Origin: Faecalibacterium sp.
Lineage (GTDB): Bacteria; Bacillota; Clostridia; Oscillospirales; Ruminococcaceae
DNA: 11,149 bases
NCBI GenBank assembly: GCA_017483235.1
Contig: JAFULE010000208.1
Coordinates: forward strand, 1-11,149
Direction: 5' to 3'
Part shown: piece by piece, positions 1 to 6,664 of the stretch
How the letters are laid out: the number at the start of each line of letters is the position of its first letter
Position numbering within the stretch: the first letter of the stretch is position 1
The notes under the pieces: model-generated
What the model was told of the DNA's origin: nothing
Database searches by the model: none
The model's input: only the letters and a program-made list of their open reading frames with translations
Made by a program: the position numbers and the translations under genes

Positions 1-623
1 TGCCGCTCAAACGACACCACCAGCACAAACAGCAGCAGCTGCAGCAGCACCATGTACACCGAAAATTCCACCGGGCCGTTGTAGTTGCCGGTGCTGCTGA
101 TGGCGTTCAGGGTCTGCTTAATGTAAATTTCGACCACACACAGTGCGACAAGGAACAAAAACCGGAACGGTGCCGGGCGGTGGATGCTGTCCAATGGGAT
201 CATCCGGCTGGACAGCATGCACAGCACAAAATACAGCAGCAGGGTGATCAGGGTACCGATGGTGACCTGCCCCAGCGTGGGAGCAAAAAACAGCGGATAC
301 AGCAGTGGGGTAAGAAAGGCCTCGGTGCAGATGTTGATGGCCAGCCAGCACAGCATGGCAAGATATAAACCGTCCGAGAGGGTGGTGCGCTTGGTAAAAA
401 AGACATACAGGGCGATCAACGCCACACGGATCAAAAAGCGCACCGCATCGCTGGGCAGCGCATCAATGTAGTAGCAGATCGAAAAGGTGCCCGCCAGGCT
501 GAGTGCGCCCAGTGCGATGTGCCGGTAACCACGGGGCCCGCGGGGGCGAATGGGCCAGAAGTACAGCACGGTGATCACACATTCCAGCAGAAAGCGGACA
601 TACCGCATGGAAAAATCCATCAT
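1..623 (-). CDS. Sensor histidine kinase, AgrC-like, N-terminal membrane part (partial)
   Basis: This gene has no stop inside the window; its first 207 codons are open to the left edge. It begins MMDFSMRYVRFLLE and is almost entirely hydrophobic, with about seven likely membrane helices (near residues 10-24, 36-52, 62-77, 86-106, 118-138, 153-168 and 187-205). That matches the sensor half of AgrC/ComD-type kinases. The catalytic GHKL domain would lie outside the window, so kinase identity is inferred from context. The ATG at 623 overlaps the stop of the response regulator gene in an ATGA, and a GGGGGG run in the last codons of that gene can serve as ribosome binding site, so the two are probably translationally coupled. 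A second ATG follows directly at 620. The ligand is unknown; no AgrB or AgrD peptide gene is visible here. Confidence 0.75.
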   Translation of the reverse strand, partial: MMDFSMRYVRFLLECVITVLYFWPIRPRGPRGYRHIALGALSLAGTFSICYYIDALPSDAVRFLIRVALIALYVFFTKRTTLSDGLYLAMLCWLAINICTEAFLTPLLYPLFFAPTLGQVTIGTLITLLLYFVLCMLSSRMIPLDSIHRPAPFRFLFLVALCVVEIYIKQTLNAISSTGNYNGPVEFSVYMVLLQLLLFVLVVSFER

Positions 624-1330
624 ACAATGCCCCCCTTATACTGCGCGTACTCTTCCAGAAAAGCTTTGCGGCGGTATTTGCTCAGCGGGATCAGCTCGCC
701 GTTCTGCATCACCAGATCGGTGGCGGTGATACGGGATAAATGCGCCAGATTGACCACATAGCTGCGGTGGCACTGGGAAAAGCCGTGCCCCTCCAGCTGG
801 GGCAGCACATCGTTCAGGTTCATGGCAAAGCTTTCTTTTTCGGTCGCGTAGGAAACGATCAGAGTGTGGCGCTTGACCTCGATGGACTGAATGTCCCGGC
901 TGTTCAGCAGCACGGTGCTGCTGCCCCGGCGCATGGTGATAAAATGGGGCCGCTCCCGCTGCAGGGTGGTCAGGGCGTCGTCCAGCTGTTGGCACAGCTG
1001 CCCGTATTTTACCGGTTTTTTCAGGTAGGCGTAGGCATGCACCGAATATCCCTCGATAGCGTACTGGGTAAAGGCGGTAACAAAAAAGATGCATAGTGCA
1101 GGGTAGCGCTCGCGCAGGGCGCGGGCGGTCTCGATGCCGGAAAGGCCGGGCATCTCGATGTCCAGAAAAACGATTCGGGTTTCGGCAGGGATGCCCCGCA
1201 GCAGCTCTTCGCCGCCGGCAAACTCCCGGATGCGCACCTGCTGGCCGCGGTCGTCCCAGTAGCGCTGCAGATAGCGTTTCAGCTCCGCGCGGGCGACGGG
1301 GCTGTCGTCACAGATGGCAATGGGGAACAT
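620..1330 (-). CDS. LytTR-family response regulator (AgrA/LytR type)
   Basis: A 236-residue two-component response regulator. Residues 1-120 form a receiver domain: acidic pair D8-D9, predicted phosphorylated aspartate D57 in FLDIEMPG, T85 in FFVTAF, and K105 followed by P106. Residues from about 130 to 233 match the LytTR DNA-binding domain, with CHRSYVVNL near 187-195 and IPLSKYRRKAF near 214-224. Such proteins bind direct repeats in promoters after phosphorylation by a membrane kinase, here presumably the product of the overlapping downstream gene. The start at 1330 is chosen over upstream codons because AGGAGGG (near 1339-1345) sits 8 nt before it and the receiver fold begins at MFPIAICDDS. 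It is transcribed divergently from the membrane hydrolase gene, which makes that gene a plausible target, though no convincing LytTR repeat was identified. Confidence 0.92.
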   Translation of the reverse strand: MFPIAICDDSPVARAELKRYLQRYWDDRGQQVRIREFAGGEELLRGIPAETRIVFLDIEMPGLSGIETARALRERYPALCIFFVTAFTQYAIEGYSVHAYAYLKKPVKYGQLCQQLDDALTTLQRERPHFITMRRGSSTVLLNSRDIQSIEVKRHTLIVSYATEKESFAMNLNDVLPQLEGHGFSQCHRSYVVNLAHLSRITATDLVMQNGELIPLSKYRRKAFLEEYAQYKGGIV

Positions 1331-1357
1331 GGCGCATACCCTCCTTTCTTTGATAAA

Positions 1358-1387
1358 AGAATACCATACTTGTGCGCATTTCTTCAA
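1358..1387 (-). promoter_or_regulatory. Putative promoter of the two-component operon
   Basis: On the minus strand, TTGAAG (1387-1382) is followed after 18 nt by TATTCT (1363-1358), with a TGG just before it forming an extended -10. The predicted transcript starts only about 20 nt before the regulator start codon and includes its ribosome binding site. It is based on sequence match only. Confidence 0.5.
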
Positions 1388-1449
1388 GCGCCGGGGCGGC
1401 ACCTGACCTTCCTTTGGGGGGGCTGAATCGTCCGTTGGGGAAAGAGCTG

Positions 1450-1478
1450 TTGTTGGTTTGTCAAACCATTGTTATACT
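1450..1478 (+). promoter_or_regulatory. Putative promoter of the membrane hydrolase gene
   Basis: TTGTTG (1450-1455) is separated by 17 nt from TATACT (1473-1478). TGT precedes the -10 box, giving an extended -10 that can compensate for the poor -35. The start codon lies at 1531, leaving a leader of about 45 nt with AGGAGG at 1520-1525. A perfect dyad (1454-1468) overlaps the end of the -35 box and fills most of the spacer. Confidence 0.55.
1454..1468. promoter_or_regulatory. Perfect dyad inside the hydrolase promoter, candidate operator
   Basis: TGGTTTGTCAAACCA is a perfect inverted repeat: 7-bp arms around a single central T. It lies between the -35 and -10 of the promoter reading into the hydrolase gene, where a bound protein would block RNA polymerase. 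The form suits a dimeric helix-turn-helix repressor. LytTR proteins usually bind direct repeats, so the neighbouring regulator is not the obvious ligand. The binding protein is unknown. Confidence 0.45.
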
Positions 1479-1530
1479 TCGGCCAAACGTCGGCAGAATC
1501 CGACACAAAAATCTGAAACAGGAGGTTTCT

Positions 1531-3339
1531 ATGAACAAGGAAAACACCGCCGGAAAGAAAGCCACGCGTGTATTTGCCATTTCGCTTGTGGTAACACTGC
1601 TTCTTTCCATCCTGAACTGGGGCGTCATCACCGGTTGGGGTAACATCAAAATCACCCCCATGCGTGTTGTTGGCGACAACGGCGCCACCTACACCGCCCT
1701 GATGTATGTGCCCAAGAGCGCCACCAATGAGGCCCCGGCCCCCGCACTGCTCACCCTGCAGGGCGCTTCGGGCAACGCCCGCAACCACGAAGAGTATGCC
1801 ATTGAGTACGCCCGCCGCGGCTTTGTGGTCATCTCGGTGGACAACTTCGGCAGCGGCGACGCTACCATCGACTACGACTCGGTCGGCCAGTGGAAGACCG
1901 CCATCGGTGATCTGTTCTGGGATTACATGATGGGTCTGGACTTTGTCGACCCCACCCGTACCGTCATCAGCGGCCACTCCATCGGTTCCACCGGCACCAT
2001 CCATATGGCTGCCTACGTCAACCCCACCGTGGCGGTTCCTATCGACGGCTTTATGGGCGTATATCCCTCCAAGGATGACATGCACTACACCGGCATGATC
2101 TGCGCCATCACCGGCATTGCCGACTCGCAGAACACCATCGAGCGCCTGCAGCCCCTGCTGGGCCTGTTCAAGGTGGACGAGCGCATCAAGACCGACGACA
2201 CCGAGCTGGTGCTGGACAAGATGTACGGCTCCTTCGAAGACGGCAGCGCCAAGGTGGTTTACATGACCGACAGCGGCCATGAGGACGCCATGATCAACAA
2301 GCAGGGCATGCAGCTGCAGCTGGACTTTGTGCAGCAGGCCATGGACGTGCCCAACCCCCTGCCCGGCTCTGACCAGACCTGGATGTACAAGGACTTTGTG
2401 GGTCTGTTCGGCATGTTCGCCTTCGCCTTCATGCTGATGGCTCTGGCTGTTGCTCTGATCGAGAACACCGCCTGGTTCGCCAGCATCAAGAACCCCATCC
2501 CCCGCAACATCGGCCTGCGCGGCATTGGCATGGGCATCAGCGTTGCCTGCGCCGTCGTCTTCCCCCTGGTCGTTCTCAAAACCGGTGCCTTCGGCCTGAC
2601 CAAGCTGTTCCAGCAGGCCCCCGTTACCGAGATTTTCGCCATGGGCCGCGCCAACCGTGCCTTTACCGTGGTCATCGGTCTGTCGCTGATGGGCCTGCTG
2701 CCCCTGCTGCTGTTCGTCTTTACCGACGGCAAAAAGCAGAAGGCTACCCTGCGTGACTACGGCCTGACCTCTGAGGGCAAGACCGGTCTGGACTGGATGC
2801 TGATCCTGAAGAGCCTGATCCTGGCGGTTGTGGTGCTGTTCTGCGGCTTTGCTTACCTGCGCTGGCAGCGTGAGTGCTTTGGCACCGACTTCTACGCCTG
2901 GTACTACGGCTACAAGCCCATTGCCTGGGTCAAGTTTGTACCCCAGATCAAGTATCTGGTCATCTGGTGCGCCTGCTTCGTTCTGTCCTCCATCGGCATG
3001 AACGTCGAGCGTCGCCTGCCCTCCACCGGCGACGAAAACAAGGATATGGTCCGCCAGCTGGTGGTCAACATCTTCCTGAACTGCATCGTTATCTTTGTGG
3101 TGGTTGGTGTGCAGTGGTATCTGCAGCACAACGTCCACTTCCTGGATAAGACCTCGCTCGGCACCTGGGCCGCCGACATCACCCGTCTGTGGGGCATGCC
3201 CGCCGGCATGGCCATCGGCGCCTTCGGCAACACCTACCTGTACCGCAAAACCGGCAGCATCTGGCCCGGCGTCTTCCTCACCGGTTGCCTGTGCGCTCTG
3301 TCCTGCGTGCTGTACGGTGGCTACGGCTACTACGTTTAA
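1531..3339 (+). CDS. Membrane-anchored alpha/beta hydrolase with polytopic C-terminal domain
   Basis: A 602-residue protein, not assigned to a named family. Residues 13-33 form a signal anchor. Residues 40-275 look like an alpha/beta hydrolase of the dienelactone-hydrolase type: oxyanion-hole region LQGASG (76-81), nucleophile S150 in GHSIG (148-152), likely acid D198 in TGIADS, and histidine H250 in SGHED. About eight helices follow (near 288-310, 331-350, 376-398, 422-443, 472-490, 508-530, 553-570, 578-598). Positively charged loops at 311-330, 399-420, 491-508 and 571-575 suggest an inside location, which places the hydrolase domain outside the membrane. The segment around NTYLYRKTGSIWPG resembles the late motif of CPBP-type membrane proteins, but that link is weak. 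The start is set by AGGAGG ending 5 nt before ATG 1531; in-frame upstream codons have no such site. Codons are strongly biased to AAG, AAC, GAC and CTG, suggesting high expression. Substrate unknown. Confidence 0.8.
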   Translation: MNKENTAGKKATRVFAISLVVTLLLSILNWGVITGWGNIKITPMRVVGDNGATYTALMYVPKSATNEAPAPALLTLQGASGNARNHEEYAIEYARRGFVVISVDNFGSGDATIDYDSVGQWKTAIGDLFWDYMMGLDFVDPTRTVISGHSIGSTGTIHMAAYVNPTVAVPIDGFMGVYPSKDDMHYTGMICAITGIADSQNTIERLQPLLGLFKVDERIKTDDTELVLDKMYGSFEDGSAKVVYMTDSGHEDAMINKQGMQLQLDFVQQAMDVPNPLPGSDQTWMYKDFVGLFGMFAFAFMLMALAVALIENTAWFASIKNPIPRNIGLRGIGMGISVACAVVFPLVVLKTGAFGLTKLFQQAPVTEIFAMGRANRAFTVVIGLSLMGLLPLLLFVFTDGKKQKATLRDYGLTSEGKTGLDWMLILKSLILAVVVLFCGFAYLRWQRECFGTDFYAWYYGYKPIAWVKFVPQIKYLVIWCACFVLSSIGMNVERRLPSTGDENKDMVRQLVVNIFLNCIVIFVVVGVQWYLQHNVHFLDKTSLGTWAADITRLWGMPAGMAIGAFGNTYLYRKTGSIWPGVFLTGCLCALSCVLYGGYGYYV

Positions 3340-3378
3340 ACCTGCCCCGGCCGCGCTGCGGCCCTGCAATAACCTGTA

Positions 3379-3422
3379 AAAACCCCCGGCCTGCCCTGAA
3401 CACAGGGCAGGCCGGGGGTTTT
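3379..3422. terminator. Bidirectional intrinsic terminator
   Basis: A 20-bp perfect inverted repeat: a 16-bp GC-rich stem (3383-3398 with 3403-3418) with loop AACA, flanked by AAAA (3379-3382) and TTTT (3419-3422). A T-run follows the hairpin on either strand, so it can end both the hydrolase transcript (stop at 3339) and the convergent sigma/anti-sigma operon, whose last stop codon lies only 8 nt away. Confidence 0.93.
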
Positions 3423-3430
3423 GCTTGTAG

Positions 3431-4276
3431 TCATTCGGTTTCAGGCGGCAGTACGGCAAAGCTTTCCAGCATGGCAGCCAACCGCACGCCGTGTCCTTCG
3501 GCGGCTTCCAAAAAGTATTGGATTGTGATGTGATAGCAGCCGCTGCCACCGTCCGGATAAAAATAGTGCAGCTGCTGGGCGCTGTTCCACATCTGCCCGG
3601 CCGATGCCGAAAAGAATATGCGCCCGGGTTCCTCCTGTGGTTGGGTACAATGCCAATCCGTCTGCAGCTGGTTGTACAGTGCCGCAGCCGCCTGTGCAGC
3701 AGTTTGCTGCGGCAGTGGGGTCACAGTCAGGCCGCAGACCGGCAAAGCTGCGGAAAAGGCTTCCAGTTCGGCCAGCTTTTCATCAATCAGGGCCTCCTGC
3801 TCGGCAGCGGAAAGCCCCTCCAGCAGGGCGGAGTTATTGCTGCGTACCTCTTCGCGGGAATAGACGACCGGGATGCTTTGCACCGTAAGCACACCGTTGT
3901 GCTCGGTGGAGGTGTACAGCTCGGGGTCTACATACAGCACATACCCGGGGGTGTCGGGCAGGGATTCGGTTCCCTGCGCGGTATGGGGGATCGAGTAGGA
4001 CTGACCCTCCAGCTCCACCGTGATGTTTTTGGGCGGAAACAGCTGTTCCAGTGTTTTCTGTACGGCCTGCCGCAGCTCGGGCGAAGCGGCAAGGGCGGTG
4101 GCCACCAGCAGGGTGGTCATCAGGGCTGCAACAGCGGCAAATGCAAGGATACGCCGCACATGCAGGCGGTTGCGGGGGGCAGCAGGAAGGGCAGCTGTGT
4201 CCAGCCGGCTTTGCGCGGCAGTGAAGTAGGCGGGGGAGATATCGGTCAGAGCATCCAAAAGCTGAAAATCAGTCAT
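3431..4276 (-). CDS. Putative anti-sigma factor, single-pass membrane protein
   Basis: A 281-residue protein with a short N-terminal cytoplasmic part (1-42), one membrane helix at about 43-64 (ILAFAAVAALMTTLLVATAL), and an external domain of about 215 residues rich in Gln, Ala and Glu. No enzyme motif is recognised. Its start overlaps the stop of the ECF sigma factor gene by 4 nt (ATGA at 4273-4276), and AAGGAGGG in the last sigma codons is its ribosome binding site. This coupling and topology are typical of a membrane anti-sigma factor that holds the sigma factor until an outside signal arrives, so the role is inferred from context. The N-terminal part lacks the HxxxCxxC motif of zinc-binding anti-sigma domains; the only cysteines (C181, C210, C247) are in the external domain. 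It may alternatively be a surface sensor of another type. Confidence 0.65.
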   Translation of the reverse strand: MTDFQLLDALTDISPAYFTAAQSRLDTAALPAAPRNRLHVRRILAFAAVAALMTTLLVATALAASPELRQAVQKTLEQLFPPKNITVELEGQSYSIPHTAQGTESLPDTPGYVLYVDPELYTSTEHNGVLTVQSIPVVYSREEVRSNNSALLEGLSAAEQEALIDEKLAELEAFSAALPVCGLTVTPLPQQTAAQAAAALYNQLQTDWHCTQPQEEPGRIFFSASAGQMWNSAQQLHYFYPDGGSGCYHITIQYFLEAAEGHGVRLAAMLESFAVLPPETE

Positions 4277-4830
4277 AGCAGGCCCTCCTTTTCCAGATAG
4301 CGCTTCAGTTTGCTGCGGGTACGCAGCAGCATCGAGCGTACTTTGCTTTCGCTGAAGTCAAAGGCCTGGCCGATCTGCTGGGAAGATGCCAGGAACCAAT
4401 AGCGGCAGACAAACACCTCGCGCTCGGCTGCGGGCAGCAATGCCAGAAAATCGTTTAAAGCACGGGTCAAGGCATTGTGGTCGACGGCCTGTTCGGTGCT
4501 GGAACCGTCAGAAACACACTCGGCAAGCTCGTCCAGTGCAAGAGGCGTTTCGCCGCCGCCCCGCTTTTCGCGGCTGCGGTCGCGCCAGCGGTTCAAACTG
4601 AGATGGCGGGTGATCTTGCACAAAAAAGCAGCCAGACCCGTGGGGCGGTGGGGCGGCAGAGAGTGCCAGGCTTTGATATAGGTATCGTTGACACATTCCT
4701 CTGCGTCAAGGCGGTCATTCAGAATGTTATAGGCGACCCGGTAACAGACGCGGCCGTGACGGGCGGCTGTTTCCGCAATGGCTTGTTCATCCCGCTGCCA
4801 ATATAATTCCACAATTTGAGCGTCCTCCAT
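4273..4830 (-). CDS. ECF-type RNA polymerase sigma factor
   Basis: A 185-residue sigma-70 family protein of extracytoplasmic-function size. Region 2 spans about residues 8-85, with DAEECVNDTYIKAW (42-55) as the core-binding and -10-recognition segment. Region 4 spans about 128-182: LLPAAEREVFVCRYWF is followed by the helix-turn-helix QQIGQAFDFSESKVRSMLLR, which reads the -35. The linker (88-120) is short and there is no region 3, as expected for this class. The start at 4830 is supported by AAGGAGGT (4845-4838) 7-8 nt upstream. It is probably co-transcribed with the overlapping membrane-protein gene and released by it in response to an envelope signal. I could not define an autoregulatory promoter. 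Confidence 0.93.
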   Translation of the reverse strand: MEDAQIVELYWQRDEQAIAETAARHGRVCYRVAYNILNDRLDAEECVNDTYIKAWHSLPPHRPTGLAAFLCKITRHLSLNRWRDRSREKRGGGETPLALDELAECVSDGSSTEQAVDHNALTRALNDFLALLPAAEREVFVCRYWFLASSQQIGQAFDFSESKVRSMLLRTRSKLKRYLEKEGLL

Positions 4831-4856
4831 AAAAAGTACCTCCTTGTAGTGATGAA

Positions 4857-4873
4857 GTGAAAAGGCCTTTCAC
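4857..4873. promoter_or_regulatory. Dyad in the sigma factor leader
   Basis: GTGAAAAGGCCTTTCAC has 6-bp arms (GTGAAA/TTTCAC) around a 5-nt centre, and contains the perfect palindrome AAAGGCCTTT (4861-4870). It lies 27 nt upstream of the sigma factor start, just downstream of a TATAGG-like -10 sequence (4879-4874 on the minus strand). It could be an operator or a leader hairpin. There is no T-run, so it is not a terminator. Confidence 0.35.
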
Positions 4874-4932
4874 CCTATAACACACTGTTTGCGCGGCAGC
4901 GTTGCAGTTGATCAAAAAAATTTTCGGCAAAC

Positions 4933-4971
4933 AAAAAACTCCCTGCGGAATGATCGACATGCCGCAGGGAG
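4933..4971 (-). terminator. Intrinsic terminator of the AbrB-family gene
   Basis: The 10-bp stem CTCCCTGCGG/CCGCAGGGAG (4939-4948 with 4962-4971) encloses a 13-nt loop. On the minus strand it is followed by six T residues (A-run at 4933-4938). It begins 29 nt after the stop codon at 5001, so it ends the AbrB-family transcript. Confidence 0.88.
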
Positions 4972-5000
4972 CTATCAAAAGGCAAGAAATGCACAGGAGC

Positions 5001-5252
5001 TTACAGTGCGTTCAACTCATCGCGGCAGGCGCGGCAGATGCAAAGATTCTTGAACTGCAGTGCATCGGGGGTGATCTCGCCGCACAGATCGCAGGTGCCC
5101 AAGGGTTTGTATTTTTTCAGCAGAATGGTCTCCCCATCCACAAAAATTTCCAGCCGGGCGTCGGCGTCCAGCTTCAGCGCCTTGCGCAGTTCTTTGGGCA
5201 GAACGATGCGGCCCAGATTGTCGATGCCGCGAACGATACCGGTGCTTTTCAT
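5001..5252 (-). CDS. AbrB/MazE/SpoVT-family transition-state regulator
   Basis: An 83-residue DNA-binding protein. Residues 1-48 form the swapped-hairpin AbrB domain (STGIVRGIDNLGRIVLPKEL, then ALKLDADARLEIFVDGETILLKKY), which dimerises and contacts AT-rich promoter DNA. The tail carries C54xxC57 and C71, C73, C76, a pattern seen in clostridial AbrB proteins that may bind zinc. The start at 5252 is chosen because the fold begins there and GGAG lies 10 nt upstream; the longer in-frame extension to 5405 would run through the promoter. It is a single-gene unit with its own strong promoter and terminator. AbrB proteins of this type control the shift from growth to stationary phase. Three Spo0A-box-like sites upstream suggest control by Spo0A. 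Confidence 0.92.
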   Translation of the reverse strand: MKSTGIVRGIDNLGRIVLPKELRKALKLDADARLEIFVDGETILLKKYKPLGTCDLCGEITPDALQFKNLCICRACRDELNAL

Positions 5253-5337
5253 AAAAGAAACACTCCTTTTGCATAACCCTGCCGGCTTTGGGCGAACCGA
5301 GGCGAGAAACTGCCCAAAACCGCGAAACTCTGCTGAT

Positions 5338-5366
5338 AGTATACAATTTGGATAGGTAAATGTCAA
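5338..5366 (-). promoter_or_regulatory. Strong sigma-A promoter of the AbrB-family gene
   Basis: On the minus strand, TTGACA (5366-5361) and TATACT (5343-5338) are separated by exactly 17 nt, with a perfect -35 and a 5/6 -10. Transcription would start near 5331, leaving a leader of about 78 nt that can fold through TTTGGGC (5287-5293) and GCCCAAA (5312-5318). Confidence 0.9.
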
Positions 5367-5397
5367 TAATTGGAAAAGGTGGAAGAAACAAAAACTT

Positions 5398-5472
5398 TTC
5401 GACAAAATATTCCAACTTTGGCAAGCTAAATGAAAATGTCGAAAAGACGATGCTTTTGAACGATGTGTCGAA
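5398..5472. promoter_or_regulatory. Cluster of three Spo0A-box-like sites
   Basis: Three exact copies of TGTCGAA, the core of the Spo0A box, occur within 75 bp: 5398-5404 on the minus strand (inside TTTTGTCGAAAA), 5437-5443 on the plus strand (AAATGTCGAAAAG), and 5466-5472 on the plus strand. They lie about 70, 110 and 140 nt upstream of the predicted start of the AbrB-family transcript. Spo0A control of abrB is established in Bacillus subtilis; that it operates here is inference. Confidence 0.6.
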
Positions 5473-5506
5473 AAAAACCGCCGGAAGCTTTGGTGGCTTC
5501 CGGCGG
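5471..5506 (-). terminator. Intrinsic terminator of trpS
   Basis: The 11-bp stem CCGCCGGAAGC/GCTTCCGGCGG (5478-5488 with 5496-5506) has a 7-nt loop. On the minus strand it is followed by seven T residues (A-run at 5471-5477). It lies 24 nt after the trpS stop codon. The T-run overlaps the outermost Spo0A-box-like site. Confidence 0.92.
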
Positions 5507-5530
5507 GCTGAAAATATTACAGAATGGAAT

Positions 5531-6541
5531 TTACAGCTGCAGCAGGCCGACCTTTTTGTACACCTTCTGCACCATGCGGTCGGCAATGCGGCTGGCGCCC
5601 TGTGCGCCCTCGGCCAGCACCGCATCCACATAGGCCTTGTCGGCCAGAATGCGCTTGTACTCGCCCTGAATGGGGGCCAGACCGTCGGCCACCGCTTCGC
5701 CTACGGCGATCTTGAAGTCGCCGTAGCCCTTGCCCTCAAACTCGGCCGTAATGGCGTCGTAATCCTTGCCGGTGAACACGCTGTAAATGGTCATCAGGTT
5801 GGACACGCCCGGCTTTTCGGCCACATCGTACCGTACAATGCCGTCGCAGTCGGTCACTGCGCGCTTGAACTTGCGCAGAATGGCGTCCTTGTCGTCGGTC
5901 ATCAGGATAAAGCTGTTCACGTTGGGGTCGCTCTTGCTCATCTTACGGGTGGGCTCGGCCAGGCTCATCACCTTGGCACCGGCTTTGGTAATGTAGCCCT
6001 CGGGCATGGTAAAGGTGGGGCTGTAGCTGCTGTTGAAGCGCTGGGCAATGGTGCGGGCCAGCTCCAAATGCTGGGTCTGATCCTGCCCGACCGGCACCAG
6101 ATCGGCATTGTACACCAGAATGTCAGCCGCCATCAGGCTGGGGTAGGTGAACAAACCGCCATTGACATTGTCGGGGTGCTTGGCGCTTTTATCCTTGAAC
6201 TGGGTCATGCGGCTCAGCTCGCCAAACTGGCTGTTGCAGGTGGCGATCCAGCCCAGCTGGGTGTGAGCAGGCACATGGCTTTGCACAAACAGAATGCTCT
6301 GCTTGGGGTCGATGCCGGCGGCCAACAGCATGGCGGCAGCTTCGCGGGTGTTTTTGCGCAGGTCGGCAGGCACCTGACGTACGGTCAGGGCGTGCAGGTC
6401 GGCCACCATGTAAAGGCAGTCGAACTCATCCTGCAGCTTGGCCCAGTTGCGCACGGCTCCGATATAGTTGCCCAAAGTAAAGGTGCCGGTGGGCTGAATG
6501 CCGGACAGAATGCGTTTGCGGCGGACGGTTTCGTTTGCCAT
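5531..6541 (-). CDS. trpS: Tryptophanyl-tRNA synthetase (tryptophan--tRNA ligase)
   Basis: A full-length 336-residue class I aminoacyl-tRNA synthetase that charges tRNA-Trp using ATP. The Rossmann-fold start ILSGIQPTGTFTLGNYIGA (11-29) contains GNYIG, the TrpRS form of the HIGH signature. KMSKS is intact at 200-204 in RKMSKSDPN. DLVPVGQDQTQHLELAR (147-163) is the conserved substrate-site segment. Length agrees with bacterial TrpRS of about 330 residues. The ATG at 6541 has only a modest AAAGG site about 10 nt upstream, but the conserved fold begins right after it. The leader is short (about 70 nt) and shows no T-box. There is no clear terminator between the upstream MBOAT/SGNH operon and this gene, so read-through may add to its own promoter. 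Confidence 0.97.
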   Translation of the reverse strand: MANETVRRKRILSGIQPTGTFTLGNYIGAVRNWAKLQDEFDCLYMVADLHALTVRQVPADLRKNTREAAAMLLAAGIDPKQSILFVQSHVPAHTQLGWIATCNSQFGELSRMTQFKDKSAKHPDNVNGGLFTYPSLMAADILVYNADLVPVGQDQTQHLELARTIAQRFNSSYSPTFTMPEGYITKAGAKVMSLAEPTRKMSKSDPNVNSFILMTDDKDAILRKFKRAVTDCDGIVRYDVAEKPGVSNLMTIYSVFTGKDYDAITAEFEGKGYGDFKIAVGEAVADGLAPIQGEYKRILADKAYVDAVLAEGAQGASRIADRMVQKVYKKVGLLQL

Positions 6542-6617
6542 AATGATTACGACCTTTCTTGTTCAGATGCAGCGGCACGGGCAAGCGCCCGGCCGGGAAA
6601 TGCTTTGGTATTGGTAT

Positions 6618-6626
6618 ATTGTAGCA
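6618..6626 (-). promoter_or_regulatory. Putative extended -10 promoter of trpS
   Basis: TACAAT (6623-6618, minus strand) is preceded by TGC, an extended -10 element. No good -35 was found at 16-18 nt upstream. It lies between the upstream gene's stop (6665) and the trpS start, with a predicted leader of about 70 nt. Confidence 0.45.
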
Positions 6627-6664
6627 CAGCCAACAGCAAATGGCGAGTGCGAAGTGCAAAAAAT

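Noticed and set aside
1384..3549. 721-codon open frame on the minus strand opposite the hydrolase gene
   Set aside because: Its translation is low complexity (rich in Gly, Ala, His, Val, Gln), it has no ribosome binding site, and it mirrors a gene with strong motifs. It is a shadow caused by GC-rich, biased codons.
4874..4906. Promoter for the ECF sigma factor (TATAGG with TGCAAC upstream)
   Set aside because: The spacing between the two elements is about 21 nt and the -35 is poor under both sigma-A and ECF models, so I did not annotate it as a promoter.
5253..5405. N-terminal extension of the AbrB-family protein to 5405
   Set aside because: It would put coding sequence over the perfect TTGACA-N17-TATACT promoter, and the AbrB fold starts at the 5252 ATG, which has its own ribosome binding site.
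6542..6620. T-box riboswitch ahead of trpS
   Set aside because: The leader is only about 70 nt, and I find neither the conserved T-box sequence nor an antiterminator/terminator pair. The same holds for the gltX leader.
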